Shown here piece after piece: positions 27,689 to 35,774 of a stretch of DNA of 64,000 nucleotides. Numbering within the stretch: the first letter of the stretch is position 1; each line of letters opens with the position of its first letter. Below the pieces are notes generated by a model that was given only the letters and a program-made list of their open reading frames with translations, ran no database searches and was not told where the DNA came from. The position numbers and the translations under genes were made by a program. Source of the stretch: Tenacibaculum sp. MAR_2010_89 (lineage in GTDB: Bacteria > Bacteroidota > Bacteroidia > Flavobacteriales > Flavobacteriaceae); the NCBI RefSeq assembly GCF_900105985.1, contig NZ_FNUB01000005.1, positions 620,001 through 684,000 on the forward strand, in the 5' to 3' direction.

Positions 27689-28741
27689 TTAAGTTACTGT
27701 GCCTTGACAGCTACTTCCAGCACCAGCTGTACATCCATAACAATGTTGATTTATAATAATATTTCTATCTTGAAGTAATTCTTCGTTATACTCTGAAATA
27801 TGTTTTACTTTACTAGCTACTTTTAAATTCAACATTTGGTTAAAATCGCAGTCGTATAAATAACCTTCCCAGCTAATAGATAATGTATTGGTACACATTA
27901 CATTTTCTACAGCCATTGGGTTATATGCTTCAACTAAAGCATGCATATAATCTTCATAATTTTCTGAAGCGATTAAATAATCTAAAAAACGACTTATAGG
28001 TAAATTAGTAATAGCAAATAAGCTATTAAAAGTTATAGAGAAATCATCAGATAAAGCTTTTTTAAAGTCTTTTTCCATCGAAGCTTGATCTCCAGGTAAA
28101 AAGGCCCCAGAAGGATTGTAAACAAGATCTAGTTTCAATCCTGTGTTTTCTATACCATAACCAACTGCATTTAACTCTTGTAAAGCCTTGATAGATTTAT
28201 CAAAAACACCATCACCACGCTGTTTATCAGTTTTTCCACGAGTCCAATGTGGCATAGAGCTAACAACATGAACATTGTGTTTTTTGAAAAATTCAGGTAA
28301 ATCGTAATACTTTTTATTGGCTCTTATAATTGTTAAGTTTGAACGAACAATAAAATCTTTAATTCCAGCCTTTGCAGCTTCTTCAACAAACCATCTAAAA
28401 TTAGGATTCATTTCAGGAGCACCTCCAGTTAAATCTAATGTATGGGCGCCAGTAGTTTTAATGACTTTTAAGCATTGATGCATAGTTTCCTTTGTCATTA
28501 TTTCTTTTCGATCAGGACCTGCATCAACATGACAATGAGCACACACCTGATTGCACATGTAGCCTAAATTAATTTGTAATACCTCTAACTTTTTAGGGCG
28601 AAGAGGAAATTGGTTTGTTTCTCTAATTTTTTTAGCAAAAGTTGGCAGTTCATCTTTAAAAATTCCATTTGATAAAATTTCTATTTGACGCTGTGTATTT
28701 GCTAAATCATTATTTCTTGCTAAAAGCGATTTTTTAGTCAT
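27689..28741 (-). CDS. arsS: Radical SAM protein of the arsenosugar ArsS family
   Basis: 350 residues. Radical SAM cluster motif CNQVCAHC (CX3CX2C) near residue 60, followed by GGAPEMNPNFRW, the SAM-contact strand. The C-terminus has clustered cysteines (CDFNQM and HCYGCTAGAGSSC) for extra Fe-S centres, as in the ArsS family that adds a 5'-deoxyadenosyl group to dimethylated arsenic on the way to arsenosugars. Neighbours on the same strand (AhpD-like and DUF547) recur with ArsS in other genomes. No arsM methyltransferase is in the window, so arsenic as the substrate is likely but unproven. Confidence 0.82.
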   Translation of the reverse strand: MTKKSLLARNNDLANTQRQIEILSNGIFKDELPTFAKKIRETNQFPLRPKKLEVLQINLGYMCNQVCAHCHVDAGPDRKEIMTKETMHQCLKVIKTTGAHTLDLTGGAPEMNPNFRWFVEEAAKAGIKDFIVRSNLTIIRANKKYYDLPEFFKKHNVHVVSSMPHWTRGKTDKQRGDGVFDKSIKALQELNAVGYGIENTGLKLDLVYNPSGAFLPGDQASMEKDFKKALSDDFSITFNSLFAITNLPISRFLDYLIASENYEDYMHALVEAYNPMAVENVMCTNTLSISWEGYLYDCDFNQMLNLKVASKVKHISEYNEELLQDRNIIINQHCYGCTAGAGSSCQGTVT

Positions 28742-28818
28742 ACTTTAATATTGAGTAGGGGTGAACGCAGTTAAATATTATATAATAGCTATGTTCGAAG
28801 TAATTTTTTATAGAAATA

Positions 28819-29154
28819 TTACATTTCTAATTTATTTACCTTATTCATCATTTGCACTCCATGCACTAAGGTAGCTCCACTTTTAATAGCAGCACCAACA
28901 TGAATAGCCTCCATCATTTCTTCTTTGGTTACACCTCTTTGTAATCCATCTTTAGTATAAGCATCAATGCAATAAGGGCATTGTTCAGTATGAGCAACAG
29001 CTAAAGCAATCAAGCTTTTTTCACGTGCAGTTAAAGCTCCTTCTTCAAATACTTTTCCGTAATAATCAAAAAATTTAGTACCTAATTCTTCGTTCCACTC
29101 CGTTATTTTACCAAACTTTCTTAAGTCAGCTGGGTCGTAATATGTTTTAGACAT
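28819..29154 (-). CDS. AhpD/carboxymuconolactone decarboxylase-like protein of the arsenosugar group
   Basis: 111 residues. AhpD-like fold with the redox pair CPYC (EQCPYCIDAYTKDGL near 62) and the proton-relay region ALAVAHTEQ. The family includes small peroxidase-like proteins that accompany ArsS. The ATG at 29154 gives the normal start (MSKTYYDPADLRKFG); the longer frame upstream is an extension without family support. 77 bp upstream of the ArsS-like gene and on the same strand. Confidence 0.83.
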   Translation of the reverse strand: MSKTYYDPADLRKFGKITEWNEELGTKFFDYYGKVFEEGALTAREKSLIALAVAHTEQCPYCIDAYTKDGLQRGVTKEEMMEAIHVGAAIKSGATLVHGVQMMNKVNKLEM

Positions 29155-29226
29155 TTGTTCAATTATTTTTTGGTTGAAAAGTAAAAATACAAATTGTTTT
29201 TGCAATTACTTTTGCTAGAGGTACTG

Positions 29227-29934
29227 CTATTTTCCATTTAAATTCCAATCATATTGTAAATGACTAATCTTGGCTTTGTTACTAATTTTAGTTTTTGAGT
29301 ATTTGTTTAAAAAATCAATTAAGCTCCCATTTTTGGTAAAATCTCCTTCAAACCATTCAAAGATTTTAGATAAATGAATTTTCTTTTCAGATATTTTATT
29401 TCGCTTAGGGTCATTAATGAATTTTTCCATTAAATCTGTTGTTTTACTTTCGTAATTATCTTCAGTAAAGGCAAAGTTACCCAATTGAGGGCATGAGCCA
29501 GAAGCGCAATTCACTCCAACATGAATTTTTGGATCGTTAAATTGTTTACGTAATATTTTATGTTCAATATGATTTAAAGTATATGTTTTATTACCAACTT
29601 TAGCAAATTTTATATTCCAAGCATCTTTACCTTTCTTTTTAATTTTTAAAATACTTTTTAAAGGATAATTGTCTAAAATCAATTTAATAGTATAGGCATT
29701 ATAAGCGTTTACCCAAAAAGCTTTGGTTTTATTAGCAGGCCAATTTTTTTTAGGAGAAGTTTTAGCTAAATAATCTAGATAGGTTTGTAGCTTAGCTTCA
29801 TCTTTTTTGAATGCTTTGTAATTCACATTTCCTTTACTATCAACATGTGTTTTTAATAATGAATTAAAAACAGCTGTTTGACTAAATGAATTTATAAAAA
29901 AAGAAAGACTAAGGATTAAAAATATTTTTCGCAT
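29227..29934 (-). CDS. DUF547 domain exported protein
   Basis: 235 residues. Signal peptide ending NSFSQ. DUF547 core with AFWVNAYNAYTIKLIL (about 70-85), then IHVGVNCASGSCPQLG with Cys near 142 and 147 and IFEWFEGDF, the pattern of a probable cysteine-protease-like fold whose activity is not established. It is a frequent neighbour of ArsS. It is probably the first gene of the minus-strand group DUF547, AhpD-like, ArsS-like, rhodanese. Confidence 0.8.
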   Translation of the reverse strand: MRKIFLILSLSFFINSFSQTAVFNSLLKTHVDSKGNVNYKAFKKDEAKLQTYLDYLAKTSPKKNWPANKTKAFWVNAYNAYTIKLILDNYPLKSILKIKKKGKDAWNIKFAKVGNKTYTLNHIEHKILRKQFNDPKIHVGVNCASGSCPQLGNFAFTEDNYESKTTDLMEKFINDPKRNKISEKKIHLSKIFEWFEGDFTKNGSLIDFLNKYSKTKISNKAKISHLQYDWNLNGK

Positions 29935-30013
29935 TTTACATATTGTTTTAAACTGGTGATTTAGACGGGTAATTAATTAATACATTACAAAAAATATTCC
30001 AGAATTATAAAAC

Positions 30014-30047
30014 AAAAAAACCTTAACAAATAAATGTTAAGGTTTTG
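30014..30047 (-). terminator. Terminator after tRNA-Leu copy 2
   Basis: Read on the minus strand, an approximately 12-bp stem (AAAACCTTAACA) with an A/T loop and a run of seven Ts follows directly on the 3' end of the tRNA. Confidence 0.8.
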
Positions 30048-30133
30048 TACTGAAGGCGGGACTTGAACCCGCACGGACATTACAGTCCATTGGATTTTAA
30101 GTCCAACGTGTCTACCAATTCCACCACTTCAGC
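30048..30133 (-). tRNA. tRNA-Leu (UAA), downstream copy
   Basis: 86 nt with a long variable arm (class II). Acceptor GCTGAAG pairs with CTTCAGT, anticodon loop CTTAAAA gives UAA, T-arm GGGTTCAAGTCCC. No encoded CCA. Identical to the other copy 70 bp away as far as I can compare. Confidence 0.96.
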
Positions 30134-30175
30134 ATAATACTATGCTATATGTTTTTTTTGACTACTTTTAAAATT

Positions 30176-30201
30176 AAGCCTCGCTAATTAAAGCGAGGCT
30201 T
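30176..30201 (-). terminator. Terminator-like hairpin between the two tRNA-Leu genes
   Basis: 10-bp GC-rich stem (AAGCCTCGCT) with a 6-nt loop; the minus side continues with AATTTTAAAAG, a weak U-tract. It may end part of the transcripts or aid processing between the copies. Confidence 0.6.
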
Positions 30202-30203
30202 GG

Positions 30204-30289
30204 TACTGAAGGCGGGACTTGAACCCGCACGGACATTACAGTCCATTGGATTTTAAGTCCAACGTGTCTACCAATTCCACCACTTCAGC
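30204..30289 (-). tRNA. tRNA-Leu (UAA), upstream copy
   Basis: Same 86-nt sequence and fold as the copy at 30048-30133: class II, anticodon UAA. Second gene of the tRNA-Gly/Leu/Leu transcript. Confidence 0.96.
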
Positions 30290-30312
30290 ATAATCTCTTT
30301 TAAAAGGTTAAG

Positions 30313-30384
30313 AGCGAAAGACGGGATTTGAACCCGCGACCCCCACCTTGGCAAGGTGATGCTCTACCCCTGAGCTACTTTCGC
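30313..30384 (-). tRNA. tRNA-Gly (GCC)
   Basis: 72 nt; acceptor GCGAAAG pairs with CTTTCGC, D-arm TAGCTCAGGGGTAGAGC, anticodon loop CTTGCCA giving GCC, T-arm CGGGTTCAAATCCCG. First gene of the tRNA transcript. Confidence 0.96.
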
Positions 30385-30432
30385 GTAGTCAAAAATTATT
30401 TTAAAGAACGTGCATTACTCTGAATGCGGGTG

Positions 30433-30461
30433 CAAATATAACACCCTTTTTTGAATTACAA
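30433..30461 (-). promoter_or_regulatory. Promoter of the tRNA-Gly/Leu/Leu operon
   Basis: On the minus strand TTG (30461-30459), 18-bp spacer, TATATTTG (30440-30433). Transcription would start about 40 nt before tRNA-Gly. Confidence 0.75.
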
Positions 30462-30522
30462 AAAAAGTTTTTAATTTTTTTTAATTAATTTTAAAAAGTA
30501 TGGTGGTTCTATAAGAAAGAAA

Positions 30523-30530
30523 TATCTTTG
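30523..30530 (+). promoter_or_regulatory. -7 box of the heme O synthase operon
   Basis: TATCTTTG upstream of ctaB. The in-frame TTG at 30528 is inside this box, so translation must start downstream, at the GTG at 30552. Confidence 0.6.
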
Positions 30531-30551
30531 CAGAAATTTTTAAATAACAAG

Positions 30552-31454
30552 GTGAGTACTGTTTCAACAATACAAGATAAAACATCTATAAAGGTATTAT
30601 TTTCTGATTTTAAACAGATTACTAAAGTAGGACTGTCTGTAAGTGTAGTTTTTACTTCAATTACAGGATATCTATTAGGTGCTGATAAAATTAATTATAC
30701 TACTATATTACTTTTAGCTATCGGAGGTTTTTTTATGGTAGGAGCTTCAAATGCTTTTAATCAAATAATAGAAAAGGATATAGACGCGTTAATGCAGCGA
30801 ACTAAAAATCGTCCATTACCTTCCAAAAGAATGTCTGTAACTACAGCAATGGTTATTGCAATATTATTTACAATTGCTGGAATTGCAATTTTATATGCAA
30901 TAAATCCTAAATGTGCTTTATTTGGAGCGGTATCTATTTTTTTATATACAAGTGCCTACACTCCATTAAAAGCAATTACTCCTTTAGCAGTTTTTGTTGG
31001 TGCTATTCCAGGAGCAATTCCATTCATGTTAGGTTGGGTTGCTGCAACGGGACAGTTTGGTGTCGAAGCAGGATTTTTATTTATGATTCAGTTTTTTTGG
31101 CAATTTCCTCATTTTTGGGCAATAGGTTGGTTGCAATTTGAAGAGTATAATAAAGCAGGCTTGCATATGTTGCCAATGGATAAAAAAGACAAAGGTGCAG
31201 TAGTACAGATAATTTTTTATACTTGTGTAATGATTTTAATGTCTATAGCTCCTGTATTAAAAGTAACAGGAAACTTTTATATATACCCACTTACTGCTGT
31301 TATAATTTTACTATTAGGTATCTTAATGTTGTTTTATGGTATTAAATTATATAAGTCAGAAGAGAATATTGATGCAAGAAAATTAATGTTGGCAAGTGTT
31401 TTTTATATTACAATTGTGCCAATAATATATGTAGTAGATAAATTTTTACATTAA
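30552..31454 (+). CDS. ctaB: Heme O synthase (protoheme IX farnesyltransferase)
   Basis: 300 residues from a GTG start. UbiA-family prenyltransferase with about nine membrane helices that transfers farnesyl to heme B for heme-copper oxidases. First aspartate motif NAFNQIIEKDIDALMQRT with NRPLPSKRM near 65-95; second conserved region YTSAYTPLK near 140 and DKKDKGA later. It is the first gene of a long oxidase operon; its stop overlaps the next ATG (TAATG). No ATG is available near the N-terminus, and the upstream TTG lies in the promoter. Confidence 0.93.
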   Translation: MSTVSTIQDKTSIKVLFSDFKQITKVGLSVSVVFTSITGYLLGADKINYTTILLLAIGGFFMVGASNAFNQIIEKDIDALMQRTKNRPLPSKRMSVTTAMVIAILFTIAGIAILYAINPKCALFGAVSIFLYTSAYTPLKAITPLAVFVGAIPGAIPFMLGWVAATGQFGVEAGFLFMIQFFWQFPHFWAIGWLQFEEYNKAGLHMLPMDKKDKGAVVQIIFYTCVMILMSIAPVLKVTGNFYIYPLTAVIILLLGILMLFYGIKLYKSEENIDARKLMLASVFYITIVPIIYVVDKFLH

Positions 31455-32044
31455 TGAGTGAACAAACACAAACATTACAAGAAGAATTAAAAACAGCTAA
31501 AAGAAAATCTGCAAAACCAATGTTGTGGATTTCCATGATAAGTATGGTTATGTTTTTTGCAGGGTTAACAAGTGCTTATGTTGTTAGTATGAATCGTGAA
31601 GATTGGGTTACTTTTGATTTGCCTCAAGCGTTTTATATAAGTACTATTTTAATCATTTTAAGTAGTATTACACTGTTTTTATCACATAAAACTCTTAAAA
31701 AAGATAATTTAAAAGCCTCTTTTATGCTTTTATTGGTAACATTTATACTTGGTTTAGGTTTTATTTGGTATCAATATGTAGGGTTTAATCAACTAAAAGA
31801 AGTAGGGTTATATTTTACTGGACCAGAAAGTACAGTTTCTACATCTTTTATTATAGGAATTACATTTATGCACGTATTGCACCTGTTAGCAGGGGTTGTC
31901 GTGTTATTAGTCGTTATTTATAATCATTTTAAAAAGAAGTATTCATCTACTGATATGCTTGGGTTTGAACTAGGTGCAATCTTTTGGCACTTTGTAGATG
32001 TTTTGTGGATTTATCTATTTTTCTTTTTCTATTTTATTAAATGA
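31454..32044 (+). CDS. Cytochrome c oxidase subunit III-like protein (short)
   Basis: 196 residues, five predicted membrane helices: a heme-copper oxidase subunit III of the short type. FMHVLHLLAGVVVLLVVIYNHF and the C-terminal FWHFVDVLWIYLFFFFYF are signature segments. It binds the catalytic subunit and helps proton uptake. Its ATG overlaps the ctaB stop. A second, longer subunit III-like gene follows after 56 bp, so there are two paralogs in series. Confidence 0.9.
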   Translation: MSEQTQTLQEELKTAKRKSAKPMLWISMISMVMFFAGLTSAYVVSMNREDWVTFDLPQAFYISTILIILSSITLFLSHKTLKKDNLKASFMLLLVTFILGLGFIWYQYVGFNQLKEVGLYFTGPESTVSTSFIIGITFMHVLHLLAGVVVLLVVIYNHFKKKYSSTDMLGFELGAIFWHFVDVLWIYLFFFFYFIK

Positions 32045-32055
32045 TGAGAAATGCT

Positions 32056-32063
32056 TAATTTTG
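32056..32063 (+). promoter_or_regulatory. Possible internal promoter before the long subunit III gene
   Basis: TAATTTTG in the 56-bp gap matches TAnnTTTG; no clear -33 TTG. It could add transcription for subunits III and IV and the SCO-side genes. Confidence 0.4.
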
Positions 32064-32100
32064 GCGCACTGTTTTAACAAAAATTAACTAAATAGTATTT

Positions 32101-33084
32101 ATGGAAGCAAATATTGCTGTAAATTCTGACAAAAAAGAAACCTGGAGCGGAGGTGGCGAAAAGCCATTTGGAGCTAGTTATGGTAAAATGATGATGTGGT
32201 TTTTCATCGTGTCTGATGCATTAACCTTTACTGGGTTTTTAGCTGCGTACGGTTTAACACGTTTTAAATTTATTGACTCATGGCCAATTGCCGATGAAGT
32301 TTTTACACACTTTCCTGGGTTACATGGGGTACATGCACCAATGTATTATGTAGCTTTAATGACCTTTATCTTAATTATATCATCAGTAACGATGGTATTA
32401 GCAGTTGATGCTGGTCATCAAATGAAAAAGAAAAAGGTAGCTTGGTATATGTTTGCAACTATAATTTTTGGAATTATTTTTGTAGGATCGCAAGCTTGGG
32501 AATGGAAAAACTTTATTAACGGTTCTTATGGAGCTGTTAAAACTACTGATAACCATATTTTACAGTTTGTAAAAGATGGTCATCAAATAGCTTTAGCAGA
32601 TTTTGTACATAATGACAGGAAAGATGGTAGGGTTCAGCATGCGAAAGAAAATGGATTATGGTTTGAAAAAGAGGGAACAATTTCTGAATATTCTGTAGCA
32701 CAAGTTCAGGAAGCATTTAAGAATAATCCTTCTTTACTAATAAGAACAGAAAAGATTAATCTTGAAACAAAGCAAAAAATCGTATTATCTAGAGAAGAAA
32801 GTTTAGCTCAATTAGCCAAAGCTAATATGGTGGTTGAAGGAGCTAATTTGCATGTAAATGAATATGGGAATCCTATTTTTGCAGATTTCTTTTTCTTTAT
32901 TACAGGTTTTCATGGTTTTCACGTAGTTTCAGGTATATTAATAAACATTATTATTTTCTTTAATGTCGTATTAGGTACTTATGAAAGAAGAGGACATTAT
33001 GAAATGGTTGAAAAAGTAGGTTTATATTGGCACTTTGTAGATTTAGTATGGGTATTTGTTTTCACATTCTTCTACTTAGTATAA
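32101..33084 (+). CDS. Cytochrome c oxidase subunit III-like protein with hydrophilic insert
   Basis: 327 residues. The same core as the preceding paralog, ending YWHFVDLVWVFVFTFFYLV, with FHGFHVVSGILINIIIF before it. Between membrane helices (about residues 145-255) there is a charged insert of roughly 110 residues containing KDGHQIALADFVHND and REESLAQLAKAN, absent in ordinary subunit III. Known in related Bacteroidetes proteins but its role is unclear. Part of the oxidase operon; catalytic subunits I and II are not in the window. Confidence 0.88.
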   Translation: MEANIAVNSDKKETWSGGGEKPFGASYGKMMMWFFIVSDALTFTGFLAAYGLTRFKFIDSWPIADEVFTHFPGLHGVHAPMYYVALMTFILIISSVTMVLAVDAGHQMKKKKVAWYMFATIIFGIIFVGSQAWEWKNFINGSYGAVKTTDNHILQFVKDGHQIALADFVHNDRKDGRVQHAKENGLWFEKEGTISEYSVAQVQEAFKNNPSLLIRTEKINLETKQKIVLSREESLAQLAKANMVVEGANLHVNEYGNPIFADFFFFITGFHGFHVVSGILINIIIFFNVVLGTYERRGHYEMVEKVGLYWHFVDLVWVFVFTFFYLV

Positions 33085-33102
33085 TTTTAAAGTATTAAAA
33101 AA

Positions 33103-33444
33103 ATGGCAGGTCACGCACACGAATCAAATACAAAAAGAATTTGGATTGTTTTAGCAATCTTAACTATAGTAACAACAGTAGAAGTAGCTTTTGGTATTAT
33201 TAAGCCAGATGCTTTACATTTACATGGTATAGGAACTAGTTGGTTAAACTGGATGTTTATCATTTTAACAATTGTAAAAGCATACTATATAGCATGGGCA
33301 TTTATGCACTTAGAAGGTGAGAAAACATGGTTTAGACGATCTATAGTTTGGACAGCTACCTTTTTAATATGCTACCTTATAGCGTTAATATTAATTGAAG
33401 GAGGCTATTTATACGATACATTAGCACCATTAGTAAAATGGTAA
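33103..33444 (+). CDS. Cytochrome c oxidase subunit IV family protein
   Basis: 113 residues with three membrane helices (about 12-30, 45-65, 80-105). A His-rich start (AGHAHESN) and KAYYIAWAFMHLEGEKTW in the middle are typical of prokaryotic subunit IV. It stabilises the oxidase. An intrinsic terminator follows at 33456. Confidence 0.88.
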   Translation: MAGHAHESNTKRIWIVLAILTIVTTVEVAFGIIKPDALHLHGIGTSWLNWMFIILTIVKAYYIAWAFMHLEGEKTWFRRSIVWTATFLICYLIALILIEGGYLYDTLAPLVKW

Positions 33445-33455
33445 TTTTATAAAAT

Positions 33456-33488
33456 TAAAAAAGAGGTGGTGTTTAACCACCTTTTTTT
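33456..33488 (+). terminator. Intrinsic terminator within the oxidase gene group
   Basis: Stem AGGTGGT with ACCACCT, loop GTTTA, then seven Ts. It divides ctaB-subunits III-IV from the SCO-side genes, which may have their own transcript or be expressed by read-through. Confidence 0.85.
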
Positions 33489-33511
33489 ATCTCTAAAAAG
33501 AACGAACTGTT

Positions 33512-34159
33512 ATGAGTAAAAAACAAAAGTTTATAGTATTGTTTGCACTTTTTATAGTGCCTTTATTATTTTATATATTCTTGTCACTTGGTATTAATAA
33601 CTTTGCTAAACTACCAGTTTTAACAAAAAATGTAACAGATATATCTGCTATTACTAAAAAAGCTACATTTGATAGGAAAATATCAATTGTTACTTTTTTA
33701 GGTAGTGATATTCAATTAGCAAAAGGTGAGTTATTTAATTTAACTGAGAAAATATACAAACCATTTTATGGGTTTAAAGATTTTCAAATGATTGTTGTTG
33801 CTTTAAAAGGTACAGAACAAAAGGTTGAAAAACTTAAAAAAGAAATTGGAGCTTTTACAAATATGATAAAATGGAATTTTATTTTTGCCGATGAGGTTGA
33901 AATAAAGGTATTGTATGAAAGTTTTAATACGAATCAATCATTAGATTCTAATGTGCATACATCTAAAGCATTTATTATAGATAAAGATATCAGTTTAAGA
34001 GGAAGAGATGATGATAAAGATGCAGCAGGAGGAAAGTTATTTGGTTATAATATGAAATCTGTTAGTGAGTTAAATAATAAAATGAAAGATGATGTTAAAG
34101 TTGTTTTAGCTGAGTATCGTTTAGCTCTCAAAAAAAATAATGCCGATAGAGAAATTTAA
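33512..34159 (+). CDS. Membrane-anchored protein of the SCO gene group, thioredoxin-fold-like
   Basis: 215 residues: one N-terminal membrane helix (about 8-28), then a periplasmic domain with a thioredoxin-like strand order (KISIVTFLGSDIQLAKGEL, FQMIVVALKGTE, HTSKAFIIDKDISLRGRDD) but no CxxxC metal or redox pair. It looks like a cysteine-less relative of SCO proteins. It sits directly before the SCO gene (10 bp). Likely an accessory to copper delivery or oxidase assembly, by context only. Confidence 0.7.
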   Translation: MSKKQKFIVLFALFIVPLLFYIFLSLGINNFAKLPVLTKNVTDISAITKKATFDRKISIVTFLGSDIQLAKGELFNLTEKIYKPFYGFKDFQMIVVALKGTEQKVEKLKKEIGAFTNMIKWNFIFADEVEIKVLYESFNTNQSLDSNVHTSKAFIIDKDISLRGRDDDKDAAGGKLFGYNMKSVSELNNKMKDDVKVVLAEYRLALKKNNADREI

Positions 34160-34169
34160 TAATTAAAAA

Positions 34170-34817
34170 ATGAAAAAAAAGGATTATTCATATATAGGGA
34201 TTTCGTTTATTATATTACTTTTTGGAATTTATGCGGTTCCAAAGATTGTAAAACATTTTCAAACTGCAGATTTGCATAAATTTAATAAAGTTCCATCTTT
34301 TGAATTTGTAAATCAAGAAAAGAAAACCATCACAAATGATGATTTCAAAGGAAAGGTTTATGTAGTAGAATTTTTCTTTGCTACTTGTCCTACCATTTGT
34401 CCAATTATGAATAGAAGAATGGTTGATATACAAAATGAATTTATGGGGAATCCTAATTTTGGAATTGCTTCATTTACTATTACTCCAGAAATTGACACTC
34501 CTAGAAAATTAAAAGATTATGCTGCAATACATGGAATAAATCATAAAAATTGGCATTTACTAACAGGTAAAGATGAGAGTATTGTGTATGATTTATCTAA
34601 CGAAGGATTTAAATTATTTGTAGGTAAAGGGGAAGATAGTCATGGTGGTTTTGAACACTCAGGGTTATTTGCTTTAGTTGATAAAGATGGATATATTCGT
34701 TCAAGATACGATGAGCATGGAAATCCAATTATGTATTATCGAGCTTTAGATGAACACGGTTTTTCAAATCAAATACAAGAATTAAAACAAGATATTAAAT
34801 TATTATTAAATGAGTAA
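34170..34817 (+). CDS. SCO family copper chaperone/thiol protein
   Basis: 215 residues: membrane anchor at the N-terminus (about 7-24) and a thioredoxin-like SCO domain. The copper ligands are present: CPTIC near residue 73 (FFATCPTICPIMN) and a distal His near 155 (GGFEHSGLFALVDKDG). SCO proteins deliver copper to the CuA site of oxidase subunit II. It overlaps the following DUF420 gene by 8 bp. Confidence 0.92.
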   Translation: MKKKDYSYIGISFIILLFGIYAVPKIVKHFQTADLHKFNKVPSFEFVNQEKKTITNDDFKGKVYVVEFFFATCPTICPIMNRRMVDIQNEFMGNPNFGIASFTITPEIDTPRKLKDYAAIHGINHKNWHLLTGKDESIVYDLSNEGFKLFVGKGEDSHGGFEHSGLFALVDKDGYIRSRYDEHGNPIMYYRALDEHGFSNQIQELKQDIKLLLNE

Positions 34818-35343
34818 GGTTAATAATTTAGAAGAAAAAAAATATAAAAGGTTAATTACAATAGTATCTGTGGTAATTCCTTTGGCAGTAGCAGCTTTAT
34901 TTGGAATAAAAATCCCTAATGTAGAACCTTTGTCATTCTTACCTCCTATATATGCAAGTATAAATGGAATTACGGCTGTTTTACTGGTTGCTTCTATAGT
35001 TGCTATAAAAAAAGGAAATAAAAAGTTGCACGAACAATTAAATACAACTGCAATCATTTGCTCTGCACTTTTCCTAGTAATGTATGTAGCTTATCACATG
35101 ACATCTAATTCTACTAAGTTTGGAGGAGAAGGAGTTATTAAATACCTGTATTTTTTTATTTTAATAACGCACATATTATTATCGATCGTTATTATACCAT
35201 TTGTATTAATAACATTTATGAGAGCTAGATTAGGTAATTTTCCTGAACATAAAAAAATTGCAAAAATTACATTTCCATTATGGTTATATGTTGCGATAAC
35301 TGGAGTAATAGTGTATTTAATGATTTCACCTTATTATGTATAA
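34810..35343 (+). CDS. DUF420 membrane protein
   Basis: 177 residues, five predicted helices. DUF420 features: INGITAVLL, LFLVMYVAYHMT with conserved His, and LITHILLSIVIIPFVLITF. DUF420 (CtaM-like) proteins take part in aa3/caa3 oxidase maturation. It overlaps both neighbours by 8 bp, so translational coupling with SCO and with the small cysteine protein is likely. Confidence 0.88.
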   Translation: MSKVNNLEEKKYKRLITIVSVVIPLAVAALFGIKIPNVEPLSFLPPIYASINGITAVLLVASIVAIKKGNKKLHEQLNTTAIICSALFLVMYVAYHMTSNSTKFGGEGVIKYLYFFILITHILLSIVIIPFVLITFMRARLGNFPEHKKIAKITFPLWLYVAITGVIVYLMISPYYV

Positions 35344-35554
35344 AAAGATATTAATTTCATTCTTAGTAATTATTTTTACAGGAAAGAAGTCATTTTCACA
35401 ATGTGCTATGTGTAAGGCTGTTGTTGAAGGTGGTGATGTAAGTATGGCTGAAGGTGTTAATAATGGTATTACCTATTTAATGGTGTTTCCTTATATCTTA
35501 GTTGGGGTATTATTCTATTTTATTTATAGACATAGAAAAAAAAATAAAAATTAA
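35336..35554 (+). CDS. Small membrane protein with CAMC motif
   Basis: 72 residues: signal peptide or first helix (about 3-20), then SQCAMCKAVVEGGD with a CxxC pair, one C-terminal helix (about 45-63) and a basic tail (RHRKKNKN). Recurs at the end of SCO/DUF420 gene strings in Bacteroidetes. Metal or thiol function is inferred from the CxxC and the context. Confidence 0.7.
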   Translation: MYKKILISFLVIIFTGKKSFSQCAMCKAVVEGGDVSMAEGVNNGITYLMVFPYILVGVLFYFIYRHRKKNKN

Positions 35555-35724
35555 CACTTCAATAAGATTATTTTCTTGTAACATATTTTAATTTTAGTCG
35601 TCATATACGAGGAAGCTTTAAAAAATACTGTTCATAATCAAACATGTTGTGTTCGTTTTTTTTAGTTTTTTTAATTAATTAAATTATAGGTATTTGTTAT
35701 TCAGGTATTTATTATTTCTTAATT

Positions 35725-35742
35725 AATTGGAATACCAATTGA
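35725..35742 (+). promoter_or_regulatory. Short inverted repeat upstream of the TolC gene
   Basis: AATTGG and CCAATT around AATA, inside a 220-bp AT-rich gap that otherwise holds no gene or clear terminator. Could be an operator; weak evidence. Confidence 0.25.
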
Positions 35743-35774
35743 ATATAACTAATTGAACATAAAAAATAAACGTC

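Noticed and set aside
30528..30554. TTG start for ctaB at 30528
   Set aside because: Inside TATCTTTG; the GTG at 30552 is downstream and in frame.
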